Assembly: GCA_947095585.1 (NCBI GenBank)
Contig: OX352763.1
Coordinates: forward strand, 59,987,016-60,051,015
Source: Nephrocerus scutellatus
Lineage: Eukaryota; Arthropoda; Insecta; Diptera; Pipunculidae
DNA: 64,000 nucleotides
Direction of reading: 5' to 3'
Translations under genes and position numbers: made by a program
Notes under the pieces: generated by a model
Seen by the model: only the letters and a program-made list of their open reading frames with translations
Told to the model about the DNA's origin: nothing
Databases searched by the model: none
Shown: positions 30,101-40,854 of the stretch, piece by piece
Position numbering within the stretch: position 1 is the stretch's first letter
Layout: every line of letters starts with the position of its first letter

Positions 30101-33100
30101 ATCGGTTTAAACTTTTGTTATTTTCATGAAATTTTTTTCATGATGTCTCACTATATTGACCCACACCTGTGTCTTCCTAAAGGAATTATCTATCGAATAG
30201 AGTTTGTTAGATTACAATGCAGAGGGGAAGAGGCATTTGTGCATCGGTTTGATCTTTTGTTATTTTCATGAAATTCGTCAATTTGGAGGTTCTCTGTCAA
30301 GCGGATTGGCCAGTTCCCAGAGATGTCTCACTATATTGACCCACACCTGTGTCTTCCTAAAGGAATAATCTATCGAATAGATTTTGTTAGATTGCAATGT
30401 AGAGGGGAAGATGCATTTGTGCATCGGTTTGATCTTTTGTTATTTTCATGAAATTCGTCAATTTGGAGGTTCTCTGTCAAGCGGATTGGCCAGTTCCCAG
30501 AGATGTCTCACTATATTGACCCACACCTGTGTCTTCCTAAAGGAATTATCTATCGAATAGATTTTGTTAGATTGCAATGCAGAGGGGAAGAGGCATTTGT
30601 GCATCGGTTTGATCTTTTGTTATTTTCATGAAATTCGTCAATTTGGAGGTTCTCTGTCAAGCGGATTGGCCAGTTCCCAGAGATGTCTCACTATATTGAC
30701 CCACACCTGTGTCTTCCTAAAGGAATAATCTATCAAATAGAGTTTATTAGATTACATTGCAGAGGGGAAGAGGCATTTGTGCATCGGTTTGAACTTTTAT
30801 TATTTTTATGAAATTCTTCAATTTAGGGTTCTCTGTCAAGCGGATTGGCCAGTTCCCAGATATGTCTCACTAAATTGACCCACACCTATGTCTTCCTAAA
30901 GGAATTATCTATCGAATAGATTTTGTTAGATTGCAATGCAGAGGGGAAGAGGCATTTGTGCATCGGTTTGAACTTTTGTTATTTTCATGAAATTCGTCAA
31001 TTTGGAGGTTCACTGTCAAGCGGATTGGCTAGTTCCCAGAGATGTCTCACTATATTGACCCACACCTGTGTCTTCCTAAAGGAATAATCTATCGAATAGA
31101 GTTTATTAGATTACATTGCAGAGGGGAAGAGGCATTTGTGCATCGGTTTGAACTTTTGTTATTTTTATGAAATTCTTCAATTTGGAGGTTCTCTGTCAAG
31201 CGGATTGGCCAGTTCCCAGATATGTCTCACTAAATTGACCCACACCTATGTCTTCCTAAAGGAATTATCTATCGAATAGATTTTGTTAGATTGCAATGTA
31301 GAGGGGAAGAGGCATTTGTGCATCGGTTTGAACTTTTGTTATTTTCATGAAATTCGTCAATTTGGAGGTTCTCTGTCAAGCGGATTGGCCAGTTCCCAGA
31401 GATGTCTCACTATATTGACCCACACCTGTGTCTTCCTAAAGGAATAATCTATCGAATAGAGTCTGTTAGATTACAATGCAGAGGGGAAGAGGCATTTGTG
31501 CATCGGTTTAAACTTTTGTTATTTTCATGAAATTTTTTTCATGATGTCTCACTATATTGACCCACACCTGTGTCTTCCTAAAGGAATAATCTATCGAATA
31601 GAGTTTGTTAGATTACATTGCAGAGGGGAAGAGGCATTTGTGCATCGGTTTGAACTTTTGTTATTTTCATGAAATTCGTCAATTTGGAGGTTCTCTGTCA
31701 AGCGGATTGGCCAGTTCCCAGAGATGTCTCACTAAATTGACCCATACCTGTGTCTTCCTAAAGGAATTATCTATCGAATAGAGGTTGTTAGATTACAATG
31801 CAGAGGGGAAGAGGCATTTGTGCATCGGTTTGAATTTTTGTTATTTTCATGAAATTCGTCAATTTGGAGGTTCTCTGTCAAGCGGATTGGCCAGTTCCCA
31901 GAGATGTCTCACTAAATTGACCCACACCTATGTCTTCCTAAAGGAATTATCTATCGAATAGATTTTGTTAGATTGCAATGCAGAGGGGAAGAGGCATTTG
32001 TGCATCGGTTTGAACTTTTGTTATTTTCATGAAATTCGTCAATTTGGAGGTTCACTGTCAAGCGGATTGGCTAGTTCCCAGAGATGTCTCACTATATTGA
32101 CCCACACCTGTGTCTTCCTAAAGGAATAATCTATCGAATAGAGTTTATTAGATTACATTGCAGAGGGGAAGAGGCATTTGTGCATCGGTTTGAACTTTTA
32201 TTATTTTCTTCAATTTAGGGTTCTCTGTCAAGCGGATTGGCCAGTTCCCAGATATGTCTCACTAAATTGACCCACACCTATGTCTTCCTAAAGGAATTAT
32301 CTATCGAATAGATTTTGTTAGATTGCAATGCAGAGGGGAAGAGGCATTTGTGCATCGGTTTGAACTTTTGTTATTTTCATGAAATTCGTCAATTTGGAGG
32401 TTCACTGTCAAGCGGATTGGCTAGTTCCCAGAGATGTCTCACTATATTGACCCACACCTGTGTCTTCCTAAAGGAATAATCTATCGAATAGAGTTTATTA
32501 GATTACATTGCAGAGGGGAAGAGGCATTTGTGCATCGGTTTGAACTTTTGTTATTTTTATGAAATTCTTCAATTTGGAGGTTCTCTGTCAAGCGGATTGG
32601 CCAGTTCCCAGATATGTCTCACTAAATTGACCCACACCTATGTCTTCCTAAAGGAATTATCTATCGAATAGATTTTGTTAGATTGCAATGTAGAGGGGAA
32701 GAGGCATTTGTGCATCGGTTTGAACTTTTGTTATTTTCATGAAATTCGTCAATTTGGAGGTTCTCTGTCAAGCGGATTGGCCAGTTCCCAGAGATGTCTC
32801 ACTATATTGACCCACACCTGTGTCTTCCTAAAGGAATAATCTATCGAATAGAGTCTGTTAGATTACAATGCAGAGGGGAAGAGGCATTTGTGCATCGGTT
32901 TAAACTTTTGTTATTTTCATGAAATTTTTTTCATGATGTCTCACTATATTGACCCACACCTGTGTCTTCCTAAAGGAATAATCTATCGAATAGAGTTTGT
33001 TAGATTACATTGCAGAGGGGAAGAGGCATTTGTGCATCGGTTTGAACTTTTGTTATTTTCATGAAATTCGTCAATTTGGAGGTTCTCTGTCAAGCGGATT

Positions 33101-34689
33101 GGCCAGTTCCCAAAGATGTCTCACTAAATTGACCCATACCTGTGTCTTCCTAAAGGAATTATCTATCGAATAGAGTTTGTTAGATTACAATGCAGAGGGG
33201 AAGAGGCATTTGTGCATCGGTTTGAATTTTTGTTATTTTCATGAAATTCGTCAATTTGGAGGTTCTCTGTCAAGCGGATTGGCCAGTTCCCAGAGATGTC
33301 TCACTATATTGACCCACACCTGTGTCTTCCTAAAAGAATTATCTATCAAATAGAGTTTTGTAGATTACATTGCAGAGGGGAAGAGGCATTTGTGCATCGG
33401 TTTGAACTTTTGTTATTTTTATGAAATTCTTCAATTTGGAGGTTCTCTGTCAAGCGGATTGGCCAGTTCCCAGATATGTCTCACTAAATTGACCTACACC
33501 TATGTCTTCCTAAAGGAATTATCTATCGAATAGAGTTTGTTAGATTACAATGCAGAGGGGAAGAGGCATTTGTATATCGGTTTATACTTTTGTTATTTTC
33601 ATGAAATTCGTCAATTTGGAGGTTCTCTGTCAAGCGGATTGGCCAGTTCCCAGAGATGTCTCACTATACTGACCCACACCTGTGTCTTCCTAAAGGAATT
33701 ATCTATCGAATAGAGTTTGTTAGATTACAATGCAGAGGGGAAGAGGCATTTGTGCATCGGTTTGAACTTTTGTTATTTTCATGAAATTCGTCAATTTGGA
33801 GGTTCTCTGTCAAGCGGATTGGCCAGTTCTCAGAGATGTTTGACTATATTGACCCACACCTGTGTCTTCCTAAAGGAATAATCTATCGAATAGAGTCTGC
33901 TAGATTACAATGCAGAGGGGAAGAGGCATTTGTGCATCGGTTTAAACTTTTGTTATTTTCATGAAATTCGTCAATTTGGAGGTTCTCTGTCAAGCGGATT
34001 GGCCAGTTCCCAGAGATGTCTAACTATATTGACCCACACCTGTGTCTTCCTAAAGGAATAATCTATCGAATAGAGTTTGTTAGATTACATTGCAGAGGGG
34101 AAGAGGCATTTGTGCATCGGTTTGAACTTTTGTTATTTTCATGAAATTCTTCAATTTGGAGGTTCTCTGTCAAGCGGATTGGCCAGTTCCCAGAGATGTC
34201 TCACTAAATTGACCCATACCTGTATCTTCCTAAAGGAATAATCTATCGAATAGAGTTTGTTAGATTGCAATGTAGAGGGGAAGAGGCATTTGTGCATCGG
34301 TTTGAACTTTTGTTATTTTCATGAAATTCGTCAATTTGGAGGTTCTCTGTCAAGCGGATTGGCCAGTTCCCAGAGATGTCTCACTAAATTGACCCACACC
34401 TATGTCTTCCTAAAGGAATTATCTATCGAATAGATTTTGTTAGATTGCAATGTAGAGGGGAAGAGGCATTTGTGCATCGGTTTGAACTTTTGTTATTTTC
34501 ATGAAATTCGTCAATTTGGAGGTTCTCTGTCAAGCGGATTGGCCAGTTCCCAGAGATGTCTCACTATATTGACCCACACCTGTGTCTTCCTAAAGGAATA
34601 ATCTATCAAATAGAGTTTGTTAGATTGCAATGTAGAGGGGAAGAGGCATTTGTGCATTGGTTTGAACTTTTGTTATTTTTATGAAATTC

Positions 34690-37618
34690 TTCAATTTGGA
34701 GGTTCTCTGTCGAATAGATTTTGTTAGATTGCAATGTAGAGGGGAAGAGGCATTTGTGCATCGGTTTGAACTTTTGTTATTTTCATGAAATTCGTCAATT
34801 TGGAGGTTCTCTGTCAAGCGGATTGGCCAGTTCCCAGAGATGTCTCACTATACTGACCCACACCTGTGTCTTCCTAAAGGAATTATCTATCGAATAGAGT
34901 TTGTTAGATTACAATGCAGAGGGGAAGAGGCATTTGTGCATCGGTTTATACTTTTGTTATTTTCATGAAATTCGTCAATTTGGAGGTTCTCTGTCAAGCG
35001 GATTGGCCAGTTCCCAGAGATGTCTCACTATATTGACCCACACCCGTGTCTTCCAAAAGGAATAATCTATCGAATAGATTTTGTTAGATTACAATGCAGA
35101 GGGGTAGAGGCATTTGTGCATCGGTTTAAACTTTTGTTATTTTCATGAAATTCGTCAATTTGGAGGTTCTCTCTCAAGCGGATTGGCCAGTTCCCAGAGA
35201 TGTCTCACTATATTGACCCACATCTGTGTCTTCCTAAAGGAATAATCTATCGAATAGAGTTTGTTAGATTACAATGCAGAGGGGAAGAGGCATTTGTGCA
35301 TCGGTTTAAACTTTTATTATTTTCATGAAATTCGTCAATTTGGAGGTTCTCTGTCAAGTTCTCAGAGATGTGTCACTATATTGACCAACACCTGTGTCTT
35401 CCTAAAGGAATTATCTATCGAATAGAGTTTGTTAGATTACATTGCAGAGGGGAAGAGGCATTTGTGCATCGGTTTGAACTTTTCTTATTTTCATGAAATT
35501 CTTCAATTTGGAGGTTCTCTGTCAAGCGGATTGGCCAGTTCCCAGATATGTCTCACTAAATTGACCCACACCTGTGTCTTCCTAAAGGAATAATCTATCG
35601 AATAGAGTTTATTAGATTACATTGCAGGGGGGAAGAGGCATTTGTGCATTGGTTTGAAATTTTGTTATTTATATGAAATTCTTCAATTTGGAGGTTCTCT
35701 GTCAAGCGGATTGGCCAGTTCCCAGAGATGTCTCACTAAATTGACCCACACCTGTGTCTTTCTAAAGGAATAATCTATTTAATAGAGTTTGTTAGATTAC
35801 ATTGCAGAGGGGAAGAGGCATTTGTGCATCGGTTTGAACTTTTGTTATTTTTATGAAATTCTTCAATTTGGAGGTTCCCTGTCAAGCGGATTGGCCAGTT
35901 CCCAGAGACGTCTCACTATATTGACCCACACCTGTGCCTTCCTAAAGGAATTATCTATCGAATAGAGTTCGTTAGATTACATTGCAGAGGGGAAGAGGCA
36001 TTTGTGCATCGGTTTGAACTTTTCTTATTTTCATGAAATTCTTCAATTTGGAGGTTCTCTGTCAAGCGGATTGGCCAGTTCCCAGAGATGTCTCACTAAA
36101 TTGACCCACACCTGTGTCTTCCTAAAAGAATAATCTATCGAATAGAGTTTGTTAGATTACATTTCAGAGGGGAAGAGGCATTTGTGCATCGGTTTGAACT
36201 TTTGTTATTTTCATGAAATTCTTCAATTTGGAGGTTCTCTGTCAAGCGGATTGGCCAGTTCCCAGAGATGTCTCACTATATTTACCCACACCTGTGTCTT
36301 CCTTAAGGAATAATCTATCGAATAGAGTTTTTTAGATTACATTGCAGAGGGGAAGAGGCATTTGTGCATCGGTTTGAACTTTTGTTATTTTCATGAAATT
36401 CTTCAATTTGGAGGTTCTCTGTCAAGCGGATTGGCCAGTTCCCAGAGATGTCTCACTAAATCGACCCACACCTGTGTCTTCCTAAAAGAATAATCTATCG
36501 AATAGAGTTTGTTAGATTACATTGCAGAGGGGAAGAGGCATTTGTGCATCGGTTTGAACTTTTGTTATTTTCATGAAATTCTTCAATTTTGAGGTTCTCT
36601 GTCAAGCGGATTGGCCAGTTCCCAGAGATGTCTCACTATATTTACCCACACCTGTGTCTTCCTTAAGGAATAATCTATCGAATAGAGTTTTTTAGATTAC
36701 ATTGCAGAGGGGAAGAGGCATTTGTGCATCGGTTTGAACTTTTGTTATTTTCATGAAATTCTTCAATTTGGAGGTTCTCTGTCAAGCGGATTGGCCAGTT
36801 CCCAGAGATGTCTCACTAAATTGACCCACACCTGTGTCTCCCTAAAGGAATAATCTATCGAATAGAGTTTGTTAGATTACATTGCAGAGGGGAAGAGGCA
36901 TTTGTGCATTGGTTTGAAATTTTGTTATTTTTATGAAATTCTTCAATTTGGAGGTTCTCTGTCAAGCGGATTGGCCAGTTCCCAGAGATGTCTCACTAAA
37001 TTGACCCAAACCTGTTTCTTCCTTAAGGCATAATCTATTGAATAGAGTTTGTTAGATTACATTGCAGAGGGGAAGAGGCATTTGTGCATCGGTTTGAACT
37101 TTTGTTATTTTCATGAAATTCTTCAATTTGGAGGTTCCCTGTCAAGCGGATTGGCCAGTTCCCAGAGACGTCTCACTATATTGACCCACACCTGTGCCTT
37201 CCTAAAGGAATTATCTATCGAATAGAGTTTGTTAGATTACATTGCAGAGGGGAAGAGGCATTTGTGCATCGGTTTGAACTTTTGTTATTTTTATGAAATT
37301 CTTCAATTTGGAGGTTCTCTGTCAAGCAGATTGGCCAGTTCCCAGATATGCCTCACTAAATTGACCCACACCTATGTCTTCCTAAAGGAATAATCTATCG
37401 AATAGATTTTGTTAGATTGCAATGTAGAGGGGAAGAGGCATTTGTGCATCGGTTTGAACTTTTGTTATTTTCATGAAATTCGTCAACTTGGAGGTTCTCT
37501 GTCAAGCGGATTAGCCAGTTCCCAGAGATGCCTCACTATATTGACCAACACCTGTGTCTTCCTAAAGGAATTATCTATCGAATAGAGTTTATTAGATTAC
37601 ATTGCAGAGGGGAAGAGG
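34690..37618. repeat. Rearranged right flank of the satellite array
   Basis: The last 3 kb contain more irregular monomers than the interior. At about 34711 a monomer jumps from GGTTCTCTGTC directly to GAATAG, losing about 108 bases with a TC microhomology. At about 35358 there is an 18-base loss between CTGTCAAG and TTCTCAGAG. Private changes are frequent (CCTTAAGG, TCTATTTAATAG, GAGACGTCTC). Higher divergence at array edges is expected where unequal exchange is less frequent. The array stops at 37618 against the remnant of a retrotransposon gag. Confidence 0.7.
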
Positions 37619-37880
37619 AAGGTCCATTGACCGTTGTTTTTTTAGGTACCATATCAGCGGTCTGTCCTTAAGGAGTTCTGGCATCGTTCGCGGAAGCAAG
37701 TTCTTGTTTAGCCCATAAACGTCGGAGAGCTCCTCGATGCGTTCGATGAATGCTAGCGGATCGCACGCCGTCGAATTTCACCGACCATTTCCGAACATGG
37801 TCGATGAGAGCTAAGTACGAGGGTGCGGGTTGGGCTGGAATCGATGTGTCTTGGTCTGCGTTGTTGATGATGCCGGTCAT
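37619..37880 (-). pseudogene. Truncated, frameshifted gypsy-type gag fragment
   Basis: Read on the minus strand from the ATG at 37880, the frame encodes a capsid-like start with the pattern YLALIDHVRKWSVKFDG. It then changes frame at about 37757-37762, where one extra base appears. In the neighbouring frame, typical gag capsid sequence continues (PLAFIERIEELSDVYG, then MPELLKDRPLIWYLKK), as in insect Ty3/gypsy Gag proteins that assemble virus-like particles. The fragment ends at 37619, where satellite DNA begins, so the rest of gag and all of pol are missing. It lies downstream (on the minus strand) of a primer site and an LTR in the same orientation. Assignment to Ty3/gypsy is by remembered family pattern; the frameshift is seen directly. 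It cannot encode a working Gag. Confidence 0.75.
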
Positions 37881-38206
37881 CTTCTCGTAAGCGTCAACTG
37901 TATGCGAGGCGACTACTTGTGGAGGAGGTATAGGTGAGGCACTTCTCGTGTGTTGAGTTTACAGAGTGCGGAGTCGGTCCTGAACTTGATTTCAGTTCGC
38001 CTTCATTCACGAACGAGGAGGCGGCCGGTGCGTTGAGGTGAAATTTAACGTGGGCGTTCGTGGCGTAGTAGTGATTTCAGTGTAGTGATGGTGCAAAAAC
38101 AAAAATTTGAAAATTTTTTATGGCGGGCGTCGTTTGTTGGGTTCTCGTACTCTTCTGTGGGGGGTGTCGTAGTTTGATGATGCTTGATGTTTTTTTCTGC
38201 GTAGAA
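37881..38206 (-). other. Untranslated leader of the antisense gypsy remnant
   Basis: These 326 bases lie between the primer site and the gag start of the minus-strand element. I see no long ORF, no RNA gene and no internal repeat. Position and orientation fit a retrotransposon 5' leader. Confidence 0.55.
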
Positions 38207-38224
38207 GTCCCTGTTCGGGTGCCA
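38207..38224 (-). promoter_or_regulatory. Primer binding site, tRNA-Lys type
   Basis: On the minus strand the sequence is TGGCACCCGAACAGGGAC. This differs by one base (A for G at position 5) from the complement of the 3' end of tRNA-Lys(UUU), the site known from lentiviruses. It sits one base from the LTR edge at 38226, as expected for priming of minus-strand DNA synthesis. Confidence 0.8.
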
Positions 38225-38225
38225 C

Positions 38226-39389
38226 TGTAACGAAGTTTTATAGCTGGGTTATGCTCAGCGATTCCCAGGGGTTCGTTACAGAAAAAATAATTCTTACGAC
38301 GTTGGTTTGTTTTATCTGGCTTTTTTTGTACTTAAGGTTTTACAAATGTTTTAGATTACTATGTTACTCGTGGTTTTACAATGTTTGTGTTTATTATGTT
38401 TTGCTTTCTTGATTTTTATTTAACTTAAGGTTTTACAATACTTGCGTTTACATTACCCGTGGAGTCGACGTCCCGACATCGCAAGGTGCATTCGTTGGTA
38501 TGCGATTCGTACCACTAAGCCTGTCGAACCAAGTCAGATGTGGAGAAATAAAAACTCTGCCCCATACGAGAAAAATAAATGGCTATGGAATTGCAACCCC
38601 TTACCACGGGTAGGTGGAAGTTGCAACCAGTATAAAAGCTAGAATACATAGCTGACCAAATTAGAAATGGAGAGATAAAATCTCTGCCCCCTATGAGCGA
38701 AATGACAATAGTTTGCGACCCCTTACCATGGGTGGGGGGTACTCGTAAACCGTATAAAATCTATAATGCGTAACTAAACCAAATCACAACTGGAGAAATA
38801 AAATCTGTGCCCCCTATAAGTGAAATAACAATAGTTTGCAACCCCTTACCACGAAAAACTGCAAGCTGTATAAGACCTCTGCTAGTAAATCTTCGTAATA
38901 GTAATAATAACTCACAACCCCTTACCACGGGTGGGGGGAAGCTGTGAGCAATATATAGTGTACGGGAAATATCTTATAACCCATTACCACGGGTGGGGGA
39001 AAGCTGTAAGTAATGTCTGGACTAATGTAATTGTAAGTAAAATATATCTATCCAAATTATAACTGGAGAGATAAATTCTCTGCCCCATATAAGTGAAATA
39101 ACAATAGCTTGCAACCCCTTACCACGGGTGGGGGGAAGCTGCAAACTGTATAAAACTTTTCTTGTGAATAATGATAATATCATATAACCCCTTACCACAG
39201 GTGGGGGAAGCTATATGCTATGTATAGACTATGATAATAGACTAACAACCCTTTACCACGGGTGGGGGGAAGCTGTGAACTATATATACAATAAAAATAA
39301 ACTTAGAATAATATGACTAACCAGATGTATTGCCATGAGTGTTGCTATGTAATTGCCGGTGCAGTGCTATTAAAGCAAAGCCCGTTACA
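38226..39389 (-). repeat. LTR of the antisense gypsy-type element (1164 bp)
   Basis: The plus-strand segment begins TGTAACG at 38226 and ends CGTTACA at 39389, giving perfect 7-bp inverted termini. A tRNA-Lys-type primer site abuts one end and a gag remnant lies beyond it, all in minus orientation. A second TGTAACGAA...TTCGTTACA pair encloses 38226-38281 and may mark a small internal inverted structure. A minisatellite with the core CCCCTTACCACGGGTGGGG occupies much of the interior. The partner LTR is not in the window, so the outer boundary at 39389 is inferred from the terminal repeat only. Confidence 0.65.
38597..39275. repeat. Minisatellite inside the LTR, about eight degenerate units
   Basis: The core ACCCCTTACCACGGGTGGGG followed by GAAGCTG recurs at about 38597, 38709, 38841, 38916, 38978, 39113, 39185 and 39247, with 60-130 bases between cores. 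Some units also share the segment CTGGAGA-ATAAAATCTCTGCCCC before the core. Copies are imperfect, for example the 38841 unit lacks the GGGTGGGG half. Confidence 0.8.
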
Positions 39390-39720
39390 ATTGTTCTTAT
39401 TCTAAAGTGAGTGAAAGTATTTCAACGTATTTACTAAATATGTATTTTATATTTAACCAATGCACAATAGATCTCTAGGTCGCAGTGCACAAGGCTTTTC
39501 AGCAACCAAATATAATAATATTTAACCACGTATTTCAAAGTATTTAAATATATATTGTATGTATGAAAGTATTCCATAGTCTTAAATACATTTTATATTA
39601 AATCATAGTACTTCAGTTATATTTAATGTTTAACTAATTTCATTAATTTTATATTTCATGTAAAGAAAGTAATATTAACAAAGATTTTTAACGAATCCTG
39701 GACCACTGAGCTGGTCACAC
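39390..39720. other. AT-rich spacer, no gene seen
   Basis: The stretch is AT-rich and contains weak repeats of GTATTTCAA-GTATTTA type. I see no ORF, RNA gene or transposon terminus. Confidence 0.5.
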
Positions 39721-40490
39721 TGTAGGGGGGATTTTGTGGATGTCCAAACTCGTAAATGTACCCGATTTCTTTAAATTGTACACACTTGTGTATTTCCGAT
39801 TAGCGAATTTACAAGAAAAATTTAAATTTTTATGGGCTGTTTTTATTTTATTTCAAGTAATTAATTATGGCTAAGCAATTTTTTCAACCGCAGAACGATT
39901 CTTTTTTTTGTAGCTATTGACGAGCTTTAGTGTTATCAATAAAAAAAATTGGAAACAGAACAGTTTTTATTGTCGTTCATTTTAGCGTTTGGAACAGTTA
40001 GTAGAAGTTCAAAATTCAACTTTTGCCTCGAATCCAGCCGCCACAGTCGTTGTTGACAAAGTTGTCTTGGTAGTCCATATTTGTATTAATTATAACTACT
40101 TTTAAGTATTTTAAGTTTGATTTTTAATTAAAATTTAAATTTTGATTCATATCAATAAATCAGGGTTTACTGTTATTTTATTTATTGAATTTAATTTTGT
40201 ATTTAATTATAATGGTACTGAACTCTTTTGTATTGTAATTACATAAAAAAATTTATGGTCTCAGATATATAATGAACGAATGTATAAGATTAGAAAAAAA
40301 AATGTTCGAAACATGCAAATTCATATATGTTTTCCACAAAATTTCAATAATGAATATGTTCGAATTTTGACCACCGGGCGAACACTAGTTTGTATAAATA
40401 GCCAACATTTTTTCAATAAATCTAAACAATAATCTCACATTAAAAATACAAAGTGTGTTTATTACCTTTAACAAATCTCACATTAAAAAT

Positions 40491-40498
40491 ACTTTAAC
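40491..40498. repeat. Target site duplication, left copy, of the SINE
   Basis: ACTTTAAC occurs at 40491-40498 and again at 40783-40790, immediately flanking the tRNA-derived element. This is the expected footprint of LINE-assisted insertion. Confidence 0.85.
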
Positions 40499-40782
40499 GT
40501 GGGCGTCGTGGCTCAGTGGAAGTGCACATGGCTGCTGAGCAGGAGGTTCAGGCTCGAATCCCAGCAACACGAAAAGTATTTTCAATTGTGTCCCACCTCC
40601 CGCGAATGGGTGACAAACGTTCCGAGAGTAATACCATGTCACGGAAAGCTTCTCAATTCGCCGTTCGGATCCCGGAGGTCCCTGTCATTTGTGTCCAAAA
40701 ATTAACATGCGCAGCACAAATGGTCGCGAGAAGTTAGGCCTTGGACCACAATGGTCTGTCGCGCTGAATATTATTATTATTA
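40499..40782 (+). mobile_element. tRNA-derived SINE (284 bp)
   Basis: The 5' part resembles a tRNA gene with an internal RNA polymerase III promoter: an A-box-like TGGCTCAGTGG at 40509-40519 and a B-box-like GGCTCGAATCC at 40551-40561. A tRNA-unrelated body follows, and the element ends in an (ATT)n tail at about 40768-40782. Perfect 8-bp target duplications flank it. It has no coding capacity; such elements borrow LINE reverse transcriptase. It lies inside BEL/Pao-type LTR sequence and is therefore younger than it. The two ORFs of 68-73 codons that overlap it are chance frames. The source tRNA is not identified. Confidence 0.85.
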
Positions 40783-40790
40783 ACTTTAAC
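40783..40790. repeat. Target site duplication, right copy, of the SINE
   Basis: Second copy of ACTTTAAC, directly after the (ATT)n tail. Confidence 0.85.
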
Positions 40791-40854
40791 AAACACTTTC
40801 CATTCTCAATCCTGAGACGGTTATAAAAGTGAAAGTGAATAGAGTGTTTGTCCA

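Larger units (their letters stand above)
2521..33057. repeat. 142-bp shortened satellite monomer class (11 copies)
   Basis: Monomers starting at about 2521, 4463, 6045, 21494, 22536, 25558, 27500, 29801, 30123, 31524 and 32916 lack 46 bases of the normal unit (from just after ATGAAATT up to GATGTCTCAC) and carry 8 bases, TTTTTCAT, in their place, so they are 142 bp long. The junction reads CATGAAA-TTTT-TTTCATG, a 7-bp inverted repeat. All share the same junction, so one founding event was spread by later amplification. Three copies (21494, 22536, 25558) share an extra change, GATTTCTCAC. The distances between copies equal whole monomers minus 38 once small local deletions are counted. Confidence 0.9.
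1..37618. repeat. 180-bp satellite DNA array, about 210 monomers
   Basis: The sequence repeats in 180-base register: lines 1, 181, 361 and so on begin with the same ATGAAATTC-type segment. Each monomer contains the recognisable blocks GGAGGTTCTCTGTCAAGCGG, GATGTCTCACTA, TGACCCACACCTGTGTC and GCAGAGGGGAAGAGGCATTT. Monomers differ from one another by a few substitutions at recurrent diagnostic positions (TTCTTC or TTCGTC, CTAAATT or CTATATT, ACATTGC or ACAATGC, GTGCATCGG or GTATATCGG). All copies run in one orientation. The array is already under way at base 1, so its left end is not seen; the right end is base 318 of the last 360, at 37618, inside a monomer. A length near 180 bp is typical of nucleosome-phased centromeric or pericentromeric satellites, which is an inference about role. 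No gene, RNA gene or mobile element interrupts it; the short ORFs inside it are by-products of the repeat. Confidence 0.97.
39721..40792 (+). repeat. Probable solo LTR of a BEL/Pao-type element, with a SINE inserted
   Basis: The segment from about 40391 on (TTTGTATAAATAGCC, then CAACATTTTTTCAATAAA, then ACCTTTAACAAATCTCAC and ATTAAAAATACT) matches 43251-43350, the LTR that precedes a BEL/Pao primer site and gag start. A further match (TTTCAAGTAATTAATTA and AAGCAATTTT) lies near 39855 and 43110. The shared TATA-like TATAAATA and AATAAA fit LTR promoter and polyadenylation signals. No primer site or gag follows this copy, so it is probably a solo LTR. The left boundary at TGTAGGGGGG (39721) is a guess. 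The region 39900-40386 does not align with the other copy and may hold another insertion. Confidence 0.5.

Noticed and set aside
18421..34817. Minus-strand ORFs of 62-65 codons in the satellite
   Set aside because: They coincide with deleted monomers (about 18530 and 34711) and are reverse translations of the repeat.
1..37618. CRISPR-like regular array
   Set aside because: There are no unique spacers; the whole 180-bp unit is repeated, and the sequence is eukaryotic.
37668..37880. 70-codon minus-strand ORF as an intact gene
   Set aside because: It is the frameshifted start of a gag pseudogene; its last third is out of frame.
38442..38642. 66-codon ORF in the antisense LTR
   Set aside because: It lies in LTR minisatellite sequence and has no protein features.
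40501..40575. Functional tRNA gene
   Set aside because: A and B boxes are present but the cloverleaf is poor, and the sequence continues into a SINE body with tail and target duplications.
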